Of a stretch of 12,745 nt of DNA, positions 1 to 6,420 are shown piece by piece; positions within the stretch are counted from its first letter, which is position 1; each line of letters opens with the position of its first letter. Source of the DNA: an uncultured Clostridia bacterium. GTDB taxonomy: Bacteria; Bacillota_A; Clostridia; Christensenellales; Aristaeellaceae. Where the stretch lies: positions 1 to 12,745 of the forward strand of contig CAKUDW010000032.1 in NCBI GenBank assembly GCA_934645275.1, given 5' to 3'. The notes beneath the pieces were generated by a model. The model worked only from the letters and a program-made list of their open reading frames with translations, was not told the DNA's origin and did no database searches. The translations under genes and the position numbers were made by a program.

Positions 1-678
1 GGTAAAATCAGTGGTGAATTCCTTGCCAAACGCATAATTCTTGCCATCCTTGATGTCGAAGGACTTGTCAAGATATACGCCCTGAATGAGCTGCTCAGTA
101 GTCTCGCCAGCCGCCAGAGCCTGATAGTAATCCGCATAGTACACATTGTACTTAACGCCATCGATCACGGTCTCAAAATATTTCCACTTTCCGCCATCCT
201 GCCAATTCCACTCAACGCCAAAGGTGCTGGAAACAGTGCCGTCCACAACCTTGTTGCCGAAGTTGAAGTGCAGAATATTCATGCCTGCATTGAAGGTCTC
301 ATAGCCATCATCCAGCGCAGACGGAATGGCAAAATAGCCGCGAATATAAGCATCTTCAGAGCCAGTGTTCTTGATGGTGATCATCTTGTCCACATAGTTC
401 TTAGCGGTAGGCATGCCGATGCTGTCCTTTTCGCCCTGCGCACTGCCGACGATCGGATACAGCTTCTTGTTCTGCTTGAAGTCCTCAAGTGTGGTGGTCT
501 TATTGCCCTGATCATCAGTTTCACGCTGCTTTTCAATCAAGCTAATTTTTACATTGCCGACGGTGAAGGTATTCTTTGCTTGCTGCGCGTCCGTGAAGTA
601 CGCCAGAGATGCGCCGACCGCCAGAATGGCGACGATGCACAGCATGGCAACGATTGCCAGAACTCTTCTCTTCTTCAT
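1..678 (-). CDS. SipW-dependent exported protein (TasA/camelysin-like), C-terminus cut by window edge
   Basis: The frame is open from ATG at 676-678 to position 1, giving 226 codons with no stop, so the gene continues to the left of the window. An AAGGAGG ribosome site sits 6 nt before the ATG. Residues 1-26 form an unusual signal peptide: MKKRR, a hydrophobic core, then VGASLA, followed by YFTDAQQAKNTFTVGNVKI. The SLA-YFTD junction followed by NTFTxGNVKI is the hallmark of SipW-cognate signal peptides (TasA/camelysin-like proteins), so cleavage after Ala26 is inferred. The rest is a secreted, aromatic-rich domain with a KNTGSEDAYIRGYFAIP segment near residues 97-115, typical of the beta-sandwich in this group. 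It is the fourth gene of the sipW operon, 40 nt after its neighbour. Matrix fibre or surface protein is the likely role; no enzymatic motif is seen. Confidence 0.88.
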   Translation of the reverse strand, partial: MKKRRVLAIVAMLCIVAILAVGASLAYFTDAQQAKNTFTVGNVKISLIEKQRETDDQGNKTTTLEDFKQNKKLYPIVGSAQGEKDSIGMPTAKNYVDKMITIKNTGSEDAYIRGYFAIPSALDDGYETFNAGMNILHFNFGNKVVDGTVSSTFGVEWNWQDGGKWKYFETVIDGVKYNVYYADYYQALAAGETTEQLIQGVYLDKSFDIKDGKNYAFGKEFTTDFT

Positions 679-718
679 GATCGTTCCTCCTTATTTGTGT
701 TCAAGCCTGAATGGCCCA

Positions 719-1378
719 TTAAGCTTTTTCCGCGTCGAAAGCGGCGAAGGCAGCTTCCCAAGTATCAAAGCCGTCCGCCTGAATGGCCTGCGCGACAACA
801 GTGACGCCCTTGAAAGAATTCGTATTCGCATTGTCAATGCCCGCAGGAATCTTCACGGTTTGGAACATTGCAGTGGTATCTTCATCTGCGGCCAGCGTAC
901 CGTCATACTTCAAAATAAACTTTGCATCAAACGCACCAAGCGTAAAGGTATCGCCTGCTTCTACACCAACCACAGACCAGCCTTCGCCCAATTTATCGCC
1001 CACCAACAGATTCAGCGCTTTCTCGTAGCCCGGTTGCCCAAATTTAATCCCGAATTCCGGATAGTACGCACCAACCAGATTCATCCAGTTGCTGACGTTC
1101 ACGGTAGCACGAATGTAAGCATCGTTCTCACCAATATTGTGAACAATGGGATCCTTTGTCACAACAGCACCAGGATAGACTCTGTACGTGTTCTTGAGCA
1201 CTCGGTCTCCATCGGGATTATTAACATTGGTCTCATCAAGCTTAATCTTGACATTGCCCATGGTGAAGGTATTCTCAGCCTTCTGGGTATCGGTAAGGTA
1301 CGCCAGAGAAGCGCCCACCGCCAGAATCGCCACGACGCACAGAGAAAGGGCAATTCCCAAAATCTTTCTCTTATTCAT
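719..1378 (-). CDS. SipW-dependent exported protein (TasA/camelysin-like)
   Basis: Complete 219-residue protein; ATG at 1376-1378 is preceded by an AGGAGAGGA ribosome site. Residues 1-26 (MNKRK, hydrophobic stretch, VGASLA) followed by YLTDTQKAENTFTMGNVKI match the SipW-type signal peptide and the start of the mature domain, with predicted cleavage after Ala26. The mature part carries DPIVHNIGENDAYIRATV (about residues 76-93), the same 'N-G-x-x-D-A-Y-I-R' strand seen in the neighbouring 1-678 protein, so the two are paralogues, although their C-terminal halves differ. The C-terminus is short and acidic (FDAEKA) with no sortase motif or membrane anchor, so the product is probably released or assembled outside the cell. 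It lies third in the operon, 62 nt after the preceding gene. Structural or matrix function is inferred from family only. Confidence 0.9.
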   Translation of the reverse strand: MNKRKILGIALSLCVVAILAVGASLAYLTDTQKAENTFTMGNVKIKLDETNVNNPDGDRVLKNTYRVYPGAVVTKDPIVHNIGENDAYIRATVNVSNWMNLVGAYYPEFGIKFGQPGYEKALNLLVGDKLGEGWSVVGVEAGDTFTLGAFDAKFILKYDGTLAADEDTTAMFQTVKIPAGIDNANTNSFKGVTVVAQAIQADGFDTWEAAFAAFDAEKA

Positions 1379-1440
1379 TGTTGTTCCTCTCCTTCTCGAT
1401 TCAAACCACTATTTAACCTTATCCCCTCAGACGGGGCAGA

Positions 1441-2049
1441 TTACGACTTAACAGCGGAAGCTACTTCCCACGCGGTCGCGACGTCAGCGATACCGGCCTT
1501 CTGCACGGCGTACGCAGTGAAGGTCAGGGTGGGCTGAGACAGCAGCGCCTCAAGCATGCCCTTGGTAACGTCCGCCTTGACGCTCACCTGATCGTCCTTC
1601 AGCACATGGAGAACCGTATTTGCATTCGCAACAACTTCAGGGACCTCGCGATAGTAAATACCCGGCTGGCCTTCCAATGTCTTCCAACCATCCGCCATAT
1701 CAAAGGTCACGAAGTTATCGAAATCCGCCGACTTCTCCACCTTCACGAACAGCCAGCAGGCTTCGCTGCCCGCCTTGACAGTCACCATAGGATCCTTCGC
1801 AATCGTGGTGCCGGGAACCATCTTGTAAGCTGTCGTCGTTTCTTCTAGCTCGATATCGATATTGCCATAGGTAAAGGTATTCACAATCGCTTCGGTGCTG
1901 TCGGTCAACCACGCAATTGTGCCGCTGACAGAGGCTGCGATCACCACCAGCATCAAACAAACCGTCAGCGCAATGCGGCGATTGCGGAGCTTGCGCTGAC
2001 GCGCCCTGCGCTTCGCGGCCTTTGCCCTGTTTCTATTCGTTTCTTTCAT
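1441..2049 (-). CDS. SipW-dependent exported protein with long basic N-region
   Basis: About 202 residues. Two in-frame ATGs lie 6 nt apart (2053-2055 and 2047-2049). The AGGAG site is only 1 nt from the first but 7 nt from the second, so I take the second. The N-region is unusually long and basic (about 25 residues rich in Arg/Lys), followed by a hydrophobic stretch and VSGTIAWLTDSTEAIVNTFT, YGNIDIELEE: a SipW-type signal with inferred cleavage after Ala46. The mature domain contains KDPMVTVKAGSEACWLFVKV (about residues 84-103), equivalent to the KDPIVHNIGENDAYIRATV strand of the next gene, so all three exported proteins share a fold. It directly follows sipW. A matrix or surface structural role, or a minor assembly subunit, is inferred; there is no catalytic motif. 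Confidence 0.88.
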   Translation of the reverse strand: MKETNRNRAKAAKRRARQRKLRNRRIALTVCLMLVVIAASVSGTIAWLTDSTEAIVNTFTYGNIDIELEETTTAYKMVPGTTIAKDPMVTVKAGSEACWLFVKVEKSADFDNFVTFDMADGWKTLEGQPGIYYREVPEVVANANTVLHVLKDDQVSVKADVTKGMLEALLSQPTLTFTAYAVQKAGIADVATAWEVASAVKS

Positions 2050-2056
2050 GCTCATT

Positions 2057-2061
2057 CTCCT
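2057..2061 (-). promoter_or_regulatory. Ribosome site deciding the start of the first SipW substrate
   Basis: AGGAG on the minus strand (plus CTCCT). It is 1 nt from ATG 2053-2055 and 7 nt from ATG 2047-2049, so initiation at the downstream ATG is favoured. Confidence 0.6.
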
Positions 2062-2104
2062 TTCCGGTTCCTGCGCCGGTTGCCCGTGCGGAATCTACTA
2101 AACC

Positions 2105-2122
2105 AACGGCGTTTCCGCCGTT
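2105..2122 (-). other. Hairpin in the sipW-substrate intergenic gap
   Basis: AACGGCG-TTTC-CGCCGTT gives a perfect 7-bp stem with a 4-nt loop in the 91-nt gap between the sipW stop and the next start. On the minus strand it is followed by GGTTTAG, a poor U-tract, so it could be a weak attenuator or an mRNA processing/stability element that makes sipW less abundant than its substrates. Function is inference. Confidence 0.45.
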
Positions 2123-2140
2123 CGTATGCCAAGAAATGAA

Positions 2141-2797
2141 TCACCCGCGGCGTTCCTCCGCGCGCGCCTTTTTGCGCTTTTTGGCGCGGCGGCGCTTTTT
2201 CTTCGCCTGCTTCGGGTCGGTTCCGAGTATATCTGGGATGAACGTGAGCAGCAGAATGGCCAGCGCAATGCTGATGCCCATGATGGTGCCCTGCCGCGTT
2301 TGCAGCCAGCTGGAAAGATAACCGAGGTACGGTATCGAAAACACCGGCGTGCCCACGACGTTTTTATAGTAGACTGGCGAACCATCGACCACGTCGTTTG
2401 CGTCGCCCTTGGTCTGGAAATAGTAGGCAGGCTCGTCCAGCGGCACCTCACGCGTGATGGGAGCTCCGTTTTCATCCAACACGGGGTTGCCCTGCTCATC
2501 CACCTGCGTCTCTTCGCGCGTGGTGTAGCTCTCAATGGCCACCACGCGGTGGGTGGCCACCAGCAGGCTTTCATCCACTACAAAGGTGAGCGGCGTGCCG
2601 ACCGCCACATCCTGCGGGGCGATGGACTTTACATAAATGAGCGCGCCCACATGGTAAGTCGGCTCCATGGAACCGGAAAGCACCGCATAGGGCGTCAGGC
2701 CGACGATGCGCACGCCCACCAGCAATATTGCCAGCAGAACCATGAAAACGACGAGCAGCGTGGTGATAAAGCCCCATAATTTTTTGATTTTTCGCAT
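2141..2797 (-). CDS. sipW: SipW-like (ER-type) signal peptidase I
   Basis: 218-residue membrane protease that removes signal peptides outside the membrane. Residues 12-33 are the first membrane segment. Box B follows as LSGSMEPTYHVGALIYVK (40-57) with nucleophile Ser43. The general base is His83 in VATHRVV (80-86), not Lys, which is diagnostic of the SipW/archaeal/ER branch rather than the usual SipS/LepB branch. KGDAND (130-135) is the conserved box E. A second membrane segment spans about 171-191, followed by a very basic cytosolic tail (KKKRRRAKKRKKARAEERR). Residues 92-122 form an acidic, Gly/Pro-rich insertion between boxes D and E that makes the protein somewhat longer than Bacillus SipW. 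ATG at 2795-2797 has a GAGGAA site. It is first in an operon with three SipW-type exported proteins, which are its obvious substrates. Confidence 0.95.
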   Translation of the reverse strand: MRKIKKLWGFITTLLVVFMVLLAILLVGVRIVGLTPYAVLSGSMEPTYHVGALIYVKSIAPQDVAVGTPLTFVVDESLLVATHRVVAIESYTTREETQVDEQGNPVLDENGAPITREVPLDEPAYYFQTKGDANDVVDGSPVYYKNVVGTPVFSIPYLGYLSSWLQTRQGTIMGISIALAILLLTFIPDILGTDPKQAKKKRRRAKKRKKARAEERRG

Positions 2798-2871
2798 ACA
2801 ATTCCTCGCGCCTTTTGAGGTTTAGTTACATTTAAATACCTTTCTATGCCTTTTTTCGGGCGGAAAGCGTT

Positions 2872-2887
2872 GTTCGGACATCCGAAC
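2872..2887. promoter_or_regulatory. Palindrome upstream of sipW, candidate operator
   Basis: GTTCGGA-CA-TCCGAAC is a perfect 7-bp inverted repeat with a 2-nt centre, about 75-90 nt upstream of the sipW start. Short spacing and dyad symmetry suit a dimeric DNA-binding regulator. I could not place a convincing -35/-10 pair near it, so the relation to a promoter is inferred. Confidence 0.4.
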
Positions 2888-3186
2888 TTTCTGTCTGGAT
2901 TTGCTAATGTGCAATTAACCAAATGGCTAAATTTCACAAGCGACGAAGCATTTGCTTGAGCACCACAGGAACGCGCCGCGGCGCTGCACGCGGCACGGAG
3001 GTCAGATGCGGCCGTGCAATTTTACACGCGCATAATTTCCATGCATTTCCATACAGTGACATCTTTTTACAACGGCACAATACAGTTTCAATCGCAAAAG
3101 TGAGAATAAACATAAATGTCATATTGTGTTTCGTATTGATTAAGTCACAACCGATGCGAATCAATTGGAGACAGAGCCACGAATTT

Positions 3187-3325
3187 GGCCTGCAAAAAAT
3201 GTGGCGATTCCCGCAAATAAGCAAATTAAAAACAACGAAAGAAAGTGCGGCGAAACGCGGCGGATATCGTGGCGATTCACAGGCGAAGGGTCGGGCAAAA
3301 AATGGGCCTGCAAAAAACGTCGCCA
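3187..3325 (+). repeat. Imperfect direct repeats in the intergenic region
   Basis: GGCCTGCAAAAAATGTGGCG begins at 3187 and GGCCTGCAAAAAACGTCGCC begins at 3305; over 21 nt they match at 18 positions. In between, GTGGCGATTC occurs exactly at 3201-3210 and 3269-3278. No function recognised. Confidence 0.5.
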
Positions 3326-3697
3326 CAATCAACGCAGAATTGGGTTACATTAAAAGTTACACCAACATTCAAAGTTTAAATGTGAATAGTAACCATTTGT
3401 GCCGCCGCATGTAAGCGTGCGGGGTTCATTTATGTGCTTTCAACCCGCACGACGCATTTCCAGTTTGGGCGAAAAAAGAGCTATTCAAAGAACCCTATGC
3501 GAAATAAACCGTGCATATCGTCCCATGCGGCACGCCGCGCCGGGCTTCGAATTGCGCGCAGGCAAAGCTGTTTTCCGTTACAACAGAATTGCACACAGCC
3601 GCAGCCGCGCGCCACGGCGCGTCCCCTATCTACAGCGGCACAGTTACCGCGCAAGGTGAGGCACACCGGTTTACCGGTTCTCGCCTTCTGCAAAATT

Positions 3698-3722
3698 GCC
3701 GCCCGGCATGCAGCCGGGCGGC
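3698..3722 (-). terminator. Strong hairpin, possible second terminator of tetR
   Basis: GCCGCCCGGC-ATGCA-GCCGGGCGGC is a perfect 10-bp GC stem. On the minus strand it is followed by AATTTTGC, a short U-tract; on the plus strand there is none. It lies downstream of tetR and could back up the hairpin at 3791-3830. It might instead be a dispersed palindromic repeat. Confidence 0.45.
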
Positions 3723-3790
3723 AACCAACGCAGCAAAAGGCCACATTTCAGCCATAGCAGAGAAATGCACTTTTCTCAGGGAAAACCTGT

Positions 3791-3830
3791 GAAAGCCATG
3801 CGCGGCGTTTTTCCGCCGTGCATGGCTTTC
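3791..3830 (-). terminator. Long hairpin downstream of tetR
   Basis: A 17-bp stem (GAAAGCCATG plus CGCGGCG pairing with CGCCGTG plus CATGGCTTTC, one G-T pair) with a 6-nt loop, ending 33 nt after the tetR stop. On the minus strand the stem ends in TTTC and then ACAGGTTTTC, an imperfect U-tract. Likely tetR terminator. Confidence 0.55.
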
Positions 3831-3863
3831 GGGCAATCCGATACGGCTTGATATGCCGCGCCG

Positions 3864-4604
3864 CTATTTCTTTTCAGCCGCCGCTCCGCATTCAATCGAG
3901 GGTCCGACGGGCATCTTTACATCTTCCAGCGAAAATTCGAAACGCACGGCCAGCGCCTGAAACAGCTCCTGCATCACCTGCTGGGCAATCGCGCGAATGT
4001 TCAGACCGGCGACGAACGCCAAAATCTGCCGCTGCTCCGCCTCCGGCACACGGTAGGCACTCAGGCTCAGCGACAGGAAACATTCCAGCTTCTTTTCCAG
4101 CGTCATTTCCGCATCGCAGGGGTGCGCCATGTAGCCGCGCATGATGCCTGCCGAGCCGATTTCCAACTGGAAGAAATCCTGCTCGGTCAGCTCGGGCCGG
4201 TAGACGCCGAAGATGCTATACAGCTCCTTCGCCGTGGCCTGCTGAATGAAGCTCAGCGCTTCCCGATGGGTGTAGGCCTCCAGATAGATTTCCCGCAGGT
4301 TTTCGTTCAGCTCCGTCAAGGTGAGCTGGATGGCCGTTTCCACAGCGTAGATATAGGCGGGCGGGAGCTGCGTTCCGGCGGTACTGCGCGCGATGCTGAA
4401 CTGATTTTCAAACATGAAGCGCACCAGCTCCGTGAGCACGCCGTCCTTGGCGCGGAAAATATTCTGAAAACTGCTGTTGGAAACCTCCGCCAGCTTCACG
4501 ATGTCCGCAACGGTGGTCTTTGCGTAGCCCTTTTCGAGGAAGAGCTTGACACACACCGTAAGAATGCGCTTCTTGGTGGGCAGGCTTGCCTTCGTGAGTG
4601 CGAT
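3864..4604 (-). CDS. TetR/AcrR-family transcriptional regulator, probably with a near-cognate start codon
   Basis: DNA-binding repressor with an N-terminal helix-turn-helix: KKRILTVCVKLFLEKGYAK, TTVADIVKLAEVSNSSFQNI and FRAKDGVL are the three helices of the TetR domain. The remaining ~190 residues are the ligand-binding/dimer domain, which is too variable to name a ligand. The first conventional start is GTG at 4554-4556 (230 residues), but it would cut away TKKRILT of helix 1. The frame stays open upstream to a stop at 4638-4640 with no ATG/GTG/TTG. A strong GGGAGGG site at 4611-4617 points to ATC 4602-4604 (7-nt spacing) or ATT 4605-4607, giving about 246 residues. I adopt ATC; the GTG remains possible. 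Divergent from the methyltransferase operon, with a palindrome over its own start site, which suggests autorepression. Confidence 0.85.
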   Translation of the reverse strand: MALTKASLPTKKRILTVCVKLFLEKGYAKTTVADIVKLAEVSNSSFQNIFRAKDGVLTELVRFMFENQFSIARSTAGTQLPPAYIYAVETAIQLTLTELNENLREIYLEAYTHREALSFIQQATAKELYSIFGVYRPELTEQDFFQLEIGSAGIMRGYMAHPCDAEMTLEKKLECFLSLSLSAYRVPEAEQRQILAFVAGLNIRAIAQQVMQELFQALAVRFEFSLEDVKMPVGPSIECGAAAEKK

Positions 4605-4610
4605 AATTAT

Positions 4611-4617
4611 CCCTCCC
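4611..4617 (-). promoter_or_regulatory. Ribosome site for tetR supporting a non-AUG start
   Basis: GGGAGGG on the minus strand, 26-28 nt after the inferred transcription start. Counted from its GGAGG core, ATT lies 4 nt and ATC 7 nt downstream, with no canonical start codon nearby in the tetR frame. Confidence 0.6.
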
Positions 4618-4623
4618 TCTATT

Positions 4624-4637
4624 TGGCACTTGTGCCA
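4624..4637. promoter_or_regulatory. Palindromic operator over the tetR transcription start
   Basis: TGGCAC-TT-GTGCCA is a perfect dyad directly downstream of the tetR -10 hexamer and covering the expected +1. This is the usual place for TetR autorepression. That TetR itself is the binder is inference. Confidence 0.6.
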
Positions 4638-4639
4638 TT

Positions 4640-4668
4640 ATTATAACACAATATGTTAAAATGTGCAA
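4640..4668 (-). promoter_or_regulatory. tetR promoter
   Basis: Minus strand: TTGCAC (4663-4668), 17-nt spacer, TATAAT (4640-4645). A near-consensus sigma-A promoter; transcription should start near 4633, inside the palindrome. Confidence 0.8.
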
Positions 4669-4725
4669 CATGACTACGGCGGTGAACATGCGCCCAAAGC
4701 ATTAAATTTGTGCAACGGTGCGGGA

Positions 4726-4754
4726 TTGATTTATTGCGCCGCGCGTGGTAGAAT
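4726..4754 (+). promoter_or_regulatory. Promoter of the methyltransferase/hydrolase operon
   Basis: TTGATT (4726-4731), 17-nt spacer, TAGAAT (4749-4754); start expected near 4761, leaving a ~70-nt leader. It is divergent from the tetR promoter, with the two -35 elements about 57 nt apart. Confidence 0.7.
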
Positions 4755-4796
4755 AAATGCGGTCGATTGAAGGGCGGCTTTTTTGAACGCTATTAG

Positions 4797-4810
4797 TTAG
4801 ATATATCTAA
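4797..4810. promoter_or_regulatory. 14-bp perfect palindrome in the operon leader
   Basis: TTAGATATATCTAA is self-complementary over 14 bp. It lies ~36 nt downstream of the expected transcription start and 22 nt before the ATG of the first methyltransferase. It could be an operator acting as a roadblock. Its sequence is unrelated to the palindrome at 4624-4637. Confidence 0.45.
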
Positions 4811-4832
4811 TCAACATATAAGGAGGCGCGGT

Positions 4833-5456
4833 ATGCGCAGCGACGCATTCTCCTTTTTTGAAAACACCCGCAGGCCTACGGGCTTCGGCGGCAAAATCAT
4901 GGTGTCGATGATGAATCTCGGGCATCGCGCGCTGGCGGACTGGGGCCTTCGCTTTCTGAATCTGCCCACGAATGCGGCCGTGCTGGACTGCGGCTGTGGC
5001 GGCGGTGCGAATCTGAAAAAGTTATTGAAGCGCTGCCCGAATGGAAGCATCCGTGGTGTTGACTACTCGCAGGTCAGCGTGGAAAAATCGCGCAAGGTCA
5101 ACCGAAGCGTGATCGAAGCTGGGCGCTGCGAAGTGCTTCAGGCCAGCGTGGCGCAGCTGCCGTTCGACGAAGCGCAGTTCGACTTGGTCACCGCGTTTGA
5201 GACGGTCTATTTCTGGCCAGAGCTCACGCAGAGCTTTCGAGAGGTGCAGCGGGTGTTGAAGCCGGGCGGCGCTTTCCTAATCTGCAATGAATGCGGCGGC
5301 AACGACGGCAAGGGCGAAGCGTGGGCGAAAAAAATTTCAGGCATGACCGTTTACGGGCACGCGCAGTTGAAAGCCGCCATGGAACAGGCCGGTTTTCACG
5401 GCATTCAAATCCACGAAAACCGCAGCGGCTGGCTCTGTGTCGTCGCGCAAAAATAA
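4833..5456 (+). CDS. Class I SAM-dependent methyltransferase
   Basis: 207 residues; AAGGAGG lies 6 nt before the ATG. Motif I is VLDCGCGGGAN (50-60), the SAM-binding glycine loop. GVDYS (75-79) is the acidic strand-2 end that contacts the ribose. QASVAQLPF (103-111) and FDLVTAFETVYFWP (116-129) are motifs II/III, and VLKPGGAFLI (141-150) is the post-III strand typical of the Methyltransf_11/25 group. The N-terminal lid (1-45) includes FENTRRPTGFGGKIM. The acceptor substrate cannot be read from the sequence; this group methylates small molecules such as quinones, sterol-like or amino compounds. It is the first gene of a three-gene operon, 19 nt before the hydrolase, divergent from a TetR gene. 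Probably a cytosolic enzyme in modification or detoxification of a small molecule. Confidence 0.9.
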   Translation: MRSDAFSFFENTRRPTGFGGKIMVSMMNLGHRALADWGLRFLNLPTNAAVLDCGCGGGANLKKLLKRCPNGSIRGVDYSQVSVEKSRKVNRSVIEAGRCEVLQASVAQLPFDEAQFDLVTAFETVYFWPELTQSFREVQRVLKPGGAFLICNECGGNDGKGEAWAKKISGMTVYGHAQLKAAMEQAGFHGIQIHENRSGWLCVVAQK

Positions 5457-5475
5457 GAGGGAGGATTGATTTCCA

Positions 5476-6408
5476 ATGAGCATATTGGCCTCAGTACTGC
5501 GCGGCGCTTACAGGCTTTCAGGCGCAAAGAAAGCCTTTGCGTTGCCGGAGGACGCACTTGTGAAGGTAATCGAACAGCAGAACCGCCATCGCGGCGTGTT
5601 TGTTCCCACCGACCACAAGGCGCACTATAAAATGATCGAGATGAACGGCTTTCCCTGCCTGATTGTTCGCGAAAGGCCCGAGCCGTCCGAGCGCGCGATT
5701 CTCTATTTCTTCGGCGGCGGCATGGTCATCGGCCCGGACAGGGGCGACCTGCCCGTAATGCGAAAGCTCTGCCGGGAAACGAACTGCGACGTGTGGTTTC
5801 CCTTTTATCCGCTCTGCATGGAGCACTGCATCACCGAAACCTACGCCATGGTCTACGCGTGCTATCAGGAGATGATTTCCGTCTATGGCGGCGGCAATGT
5901 GAGCACCTGCGGCTTTTCCTCTGGCGGCGCGCTGGCGCTGGGCGTCGCGGCGCACAACAGCGCGCTCGGCGCGCCGCTGTCCCAGCCGCGGCACATCGTG
6001 GCCGTCTCGCCCGGCGAGGTACCGTGGAACGACGCTGAAAGGGCACGAATGCAGGCGCTGAACGCGCGGGACGTGGCCATCGACTACGCCTTCATGACGA
6101 CGGTGGAAAAGTTCATGCGCCACGGGCAGGATGACGTGCCGGACTACATGCTTTCCGGTTCGCGCGGCGATTTCAGCGGGACAGGCGACATCCACTTCTT
6201 TTACAGCGCGGACGAAGTGCTTTACGGCGCGCTGCCGGATTTCGAAGCCGCCTGCGCACGCGCAAACGTTCCCCACACGGTCTTCGCGCGCCCCGGCATG
6301 GTACACTGCTATTGCATGCTGCCCTATTTTCGAGAGGCCCGAGAGGACTTTGCCAAAATCACAAGCATTTTGAAAAACCAAACCGCGCCGCGGCGCATGA
6401 TTTTGTGA
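5476..6408 (+). CDS. Alpha/beta hydrolase (esterase/lipase, HSL-like)
   Basis: 310 residues; GGGAGG lies 11 nt before the ATG, slightly long spacing. It has the layout of the Abhydrolase_3 (hormone-sensitive-lipase-like) group. FFGGGMVIG (78-86) occupies the oxyanion-hole position, GFSSGG (146-151) holds nucleophile Ser148, Asp246 lies in SADEVL, and His277 in GMVHCY. The triad is therefore complete in order and spacing. One oddity is that the usual HGGG motif reads FGGG. There is no signal peptide, so it should act in the cytosol on a carboxyl ester or amide of a small molecule. It lies between two methyltransferase genes with tight spacing (19 and 12 nt), so the three products probably serve one pathway. 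Its substrate, and whether it removes or forms an ester, is unknown. Confidence 0.88.
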   Translation: MSILASVLRGAYRLSGAKKAFALPEDALVKVIEQQNRHRGVFVPTDHKAHYKMIEMNGFPCLIVRERPEPSERAILYFFGGGMVIGPDRGDLPVMRKLCRETNCDVWFPFYPLCMEHCITETYAMVYACYQEMISVYGGGNVSTCGFSSGGALALGVAAHNSALGAPLSQPRHIVAVSPGEVPWNDAERARMQALNARDVAIDYAFMTTVEKFMRHGQDDVPDYMLSGSRGDFSGTGDIHFFYSADEVLYGALPDFEAACARANVPHTVFARPGMVHCYCMLPYFREAREDFAKITSILKNQTAPRRMIL

Positions 6409-6420
6409 GGTGAGAACAAC

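Larger units (their letters stand above)
2798..3863. other. About 1 kb intergenic region without a credible gene
   Basis: Lies between the divergent-side start of sipW and the 3' end of tetR. Open frames on both strands give low-complexity, Arg/Cys/His-rich translations without family motifs or good ribosome sites, so I call none. It contains the palindrome at 2872-2887, near-identical repeats at 3187-3207 and 3305-3325, a repeated GTGGCGATTC at 3201 and 3269, GTTACA repeats at 3344 and 3356, and hairpins at 3698-3722 and 3791-3830. It probably carries the sipW promoter in the part nearest 2797. Confidence 0.6.

Noticed and set aside
3187..3325. CRISPR-like array
   Set aside because: Only two imperfect units with no regular spacing or cas genes.
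2798..3330. Riboswitch (cyclic-di-GMP type) in front of sipW
   Set aside because: I looked on the minus strand for the conserved core and found nothing resembling it; a covariance search would decide.
2923..3414. Open frames of 163 aa (+) and 132 aa (-, 2934-3332) in the intergenic region
   Set aside because: Arg/Cys/His-rich translations without motifs, no convincing ribosome site, and they overlap each other on opposite strands over AT-rich promoter-like sequence.
3434..3792. Several overlapping 60-107 aa frames on both strands
   Set aside because: Composition typical of GC-rich non-coding DNA; the stretch is full of hairpins and has no family motif.
4408..4689. Minus-strand 93-aa frame starting with ATG near the tetR promoter
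   Set aside because: It is out of frame with the clear TetR domain, and its ATGs lie at or before the inferred transcription start.
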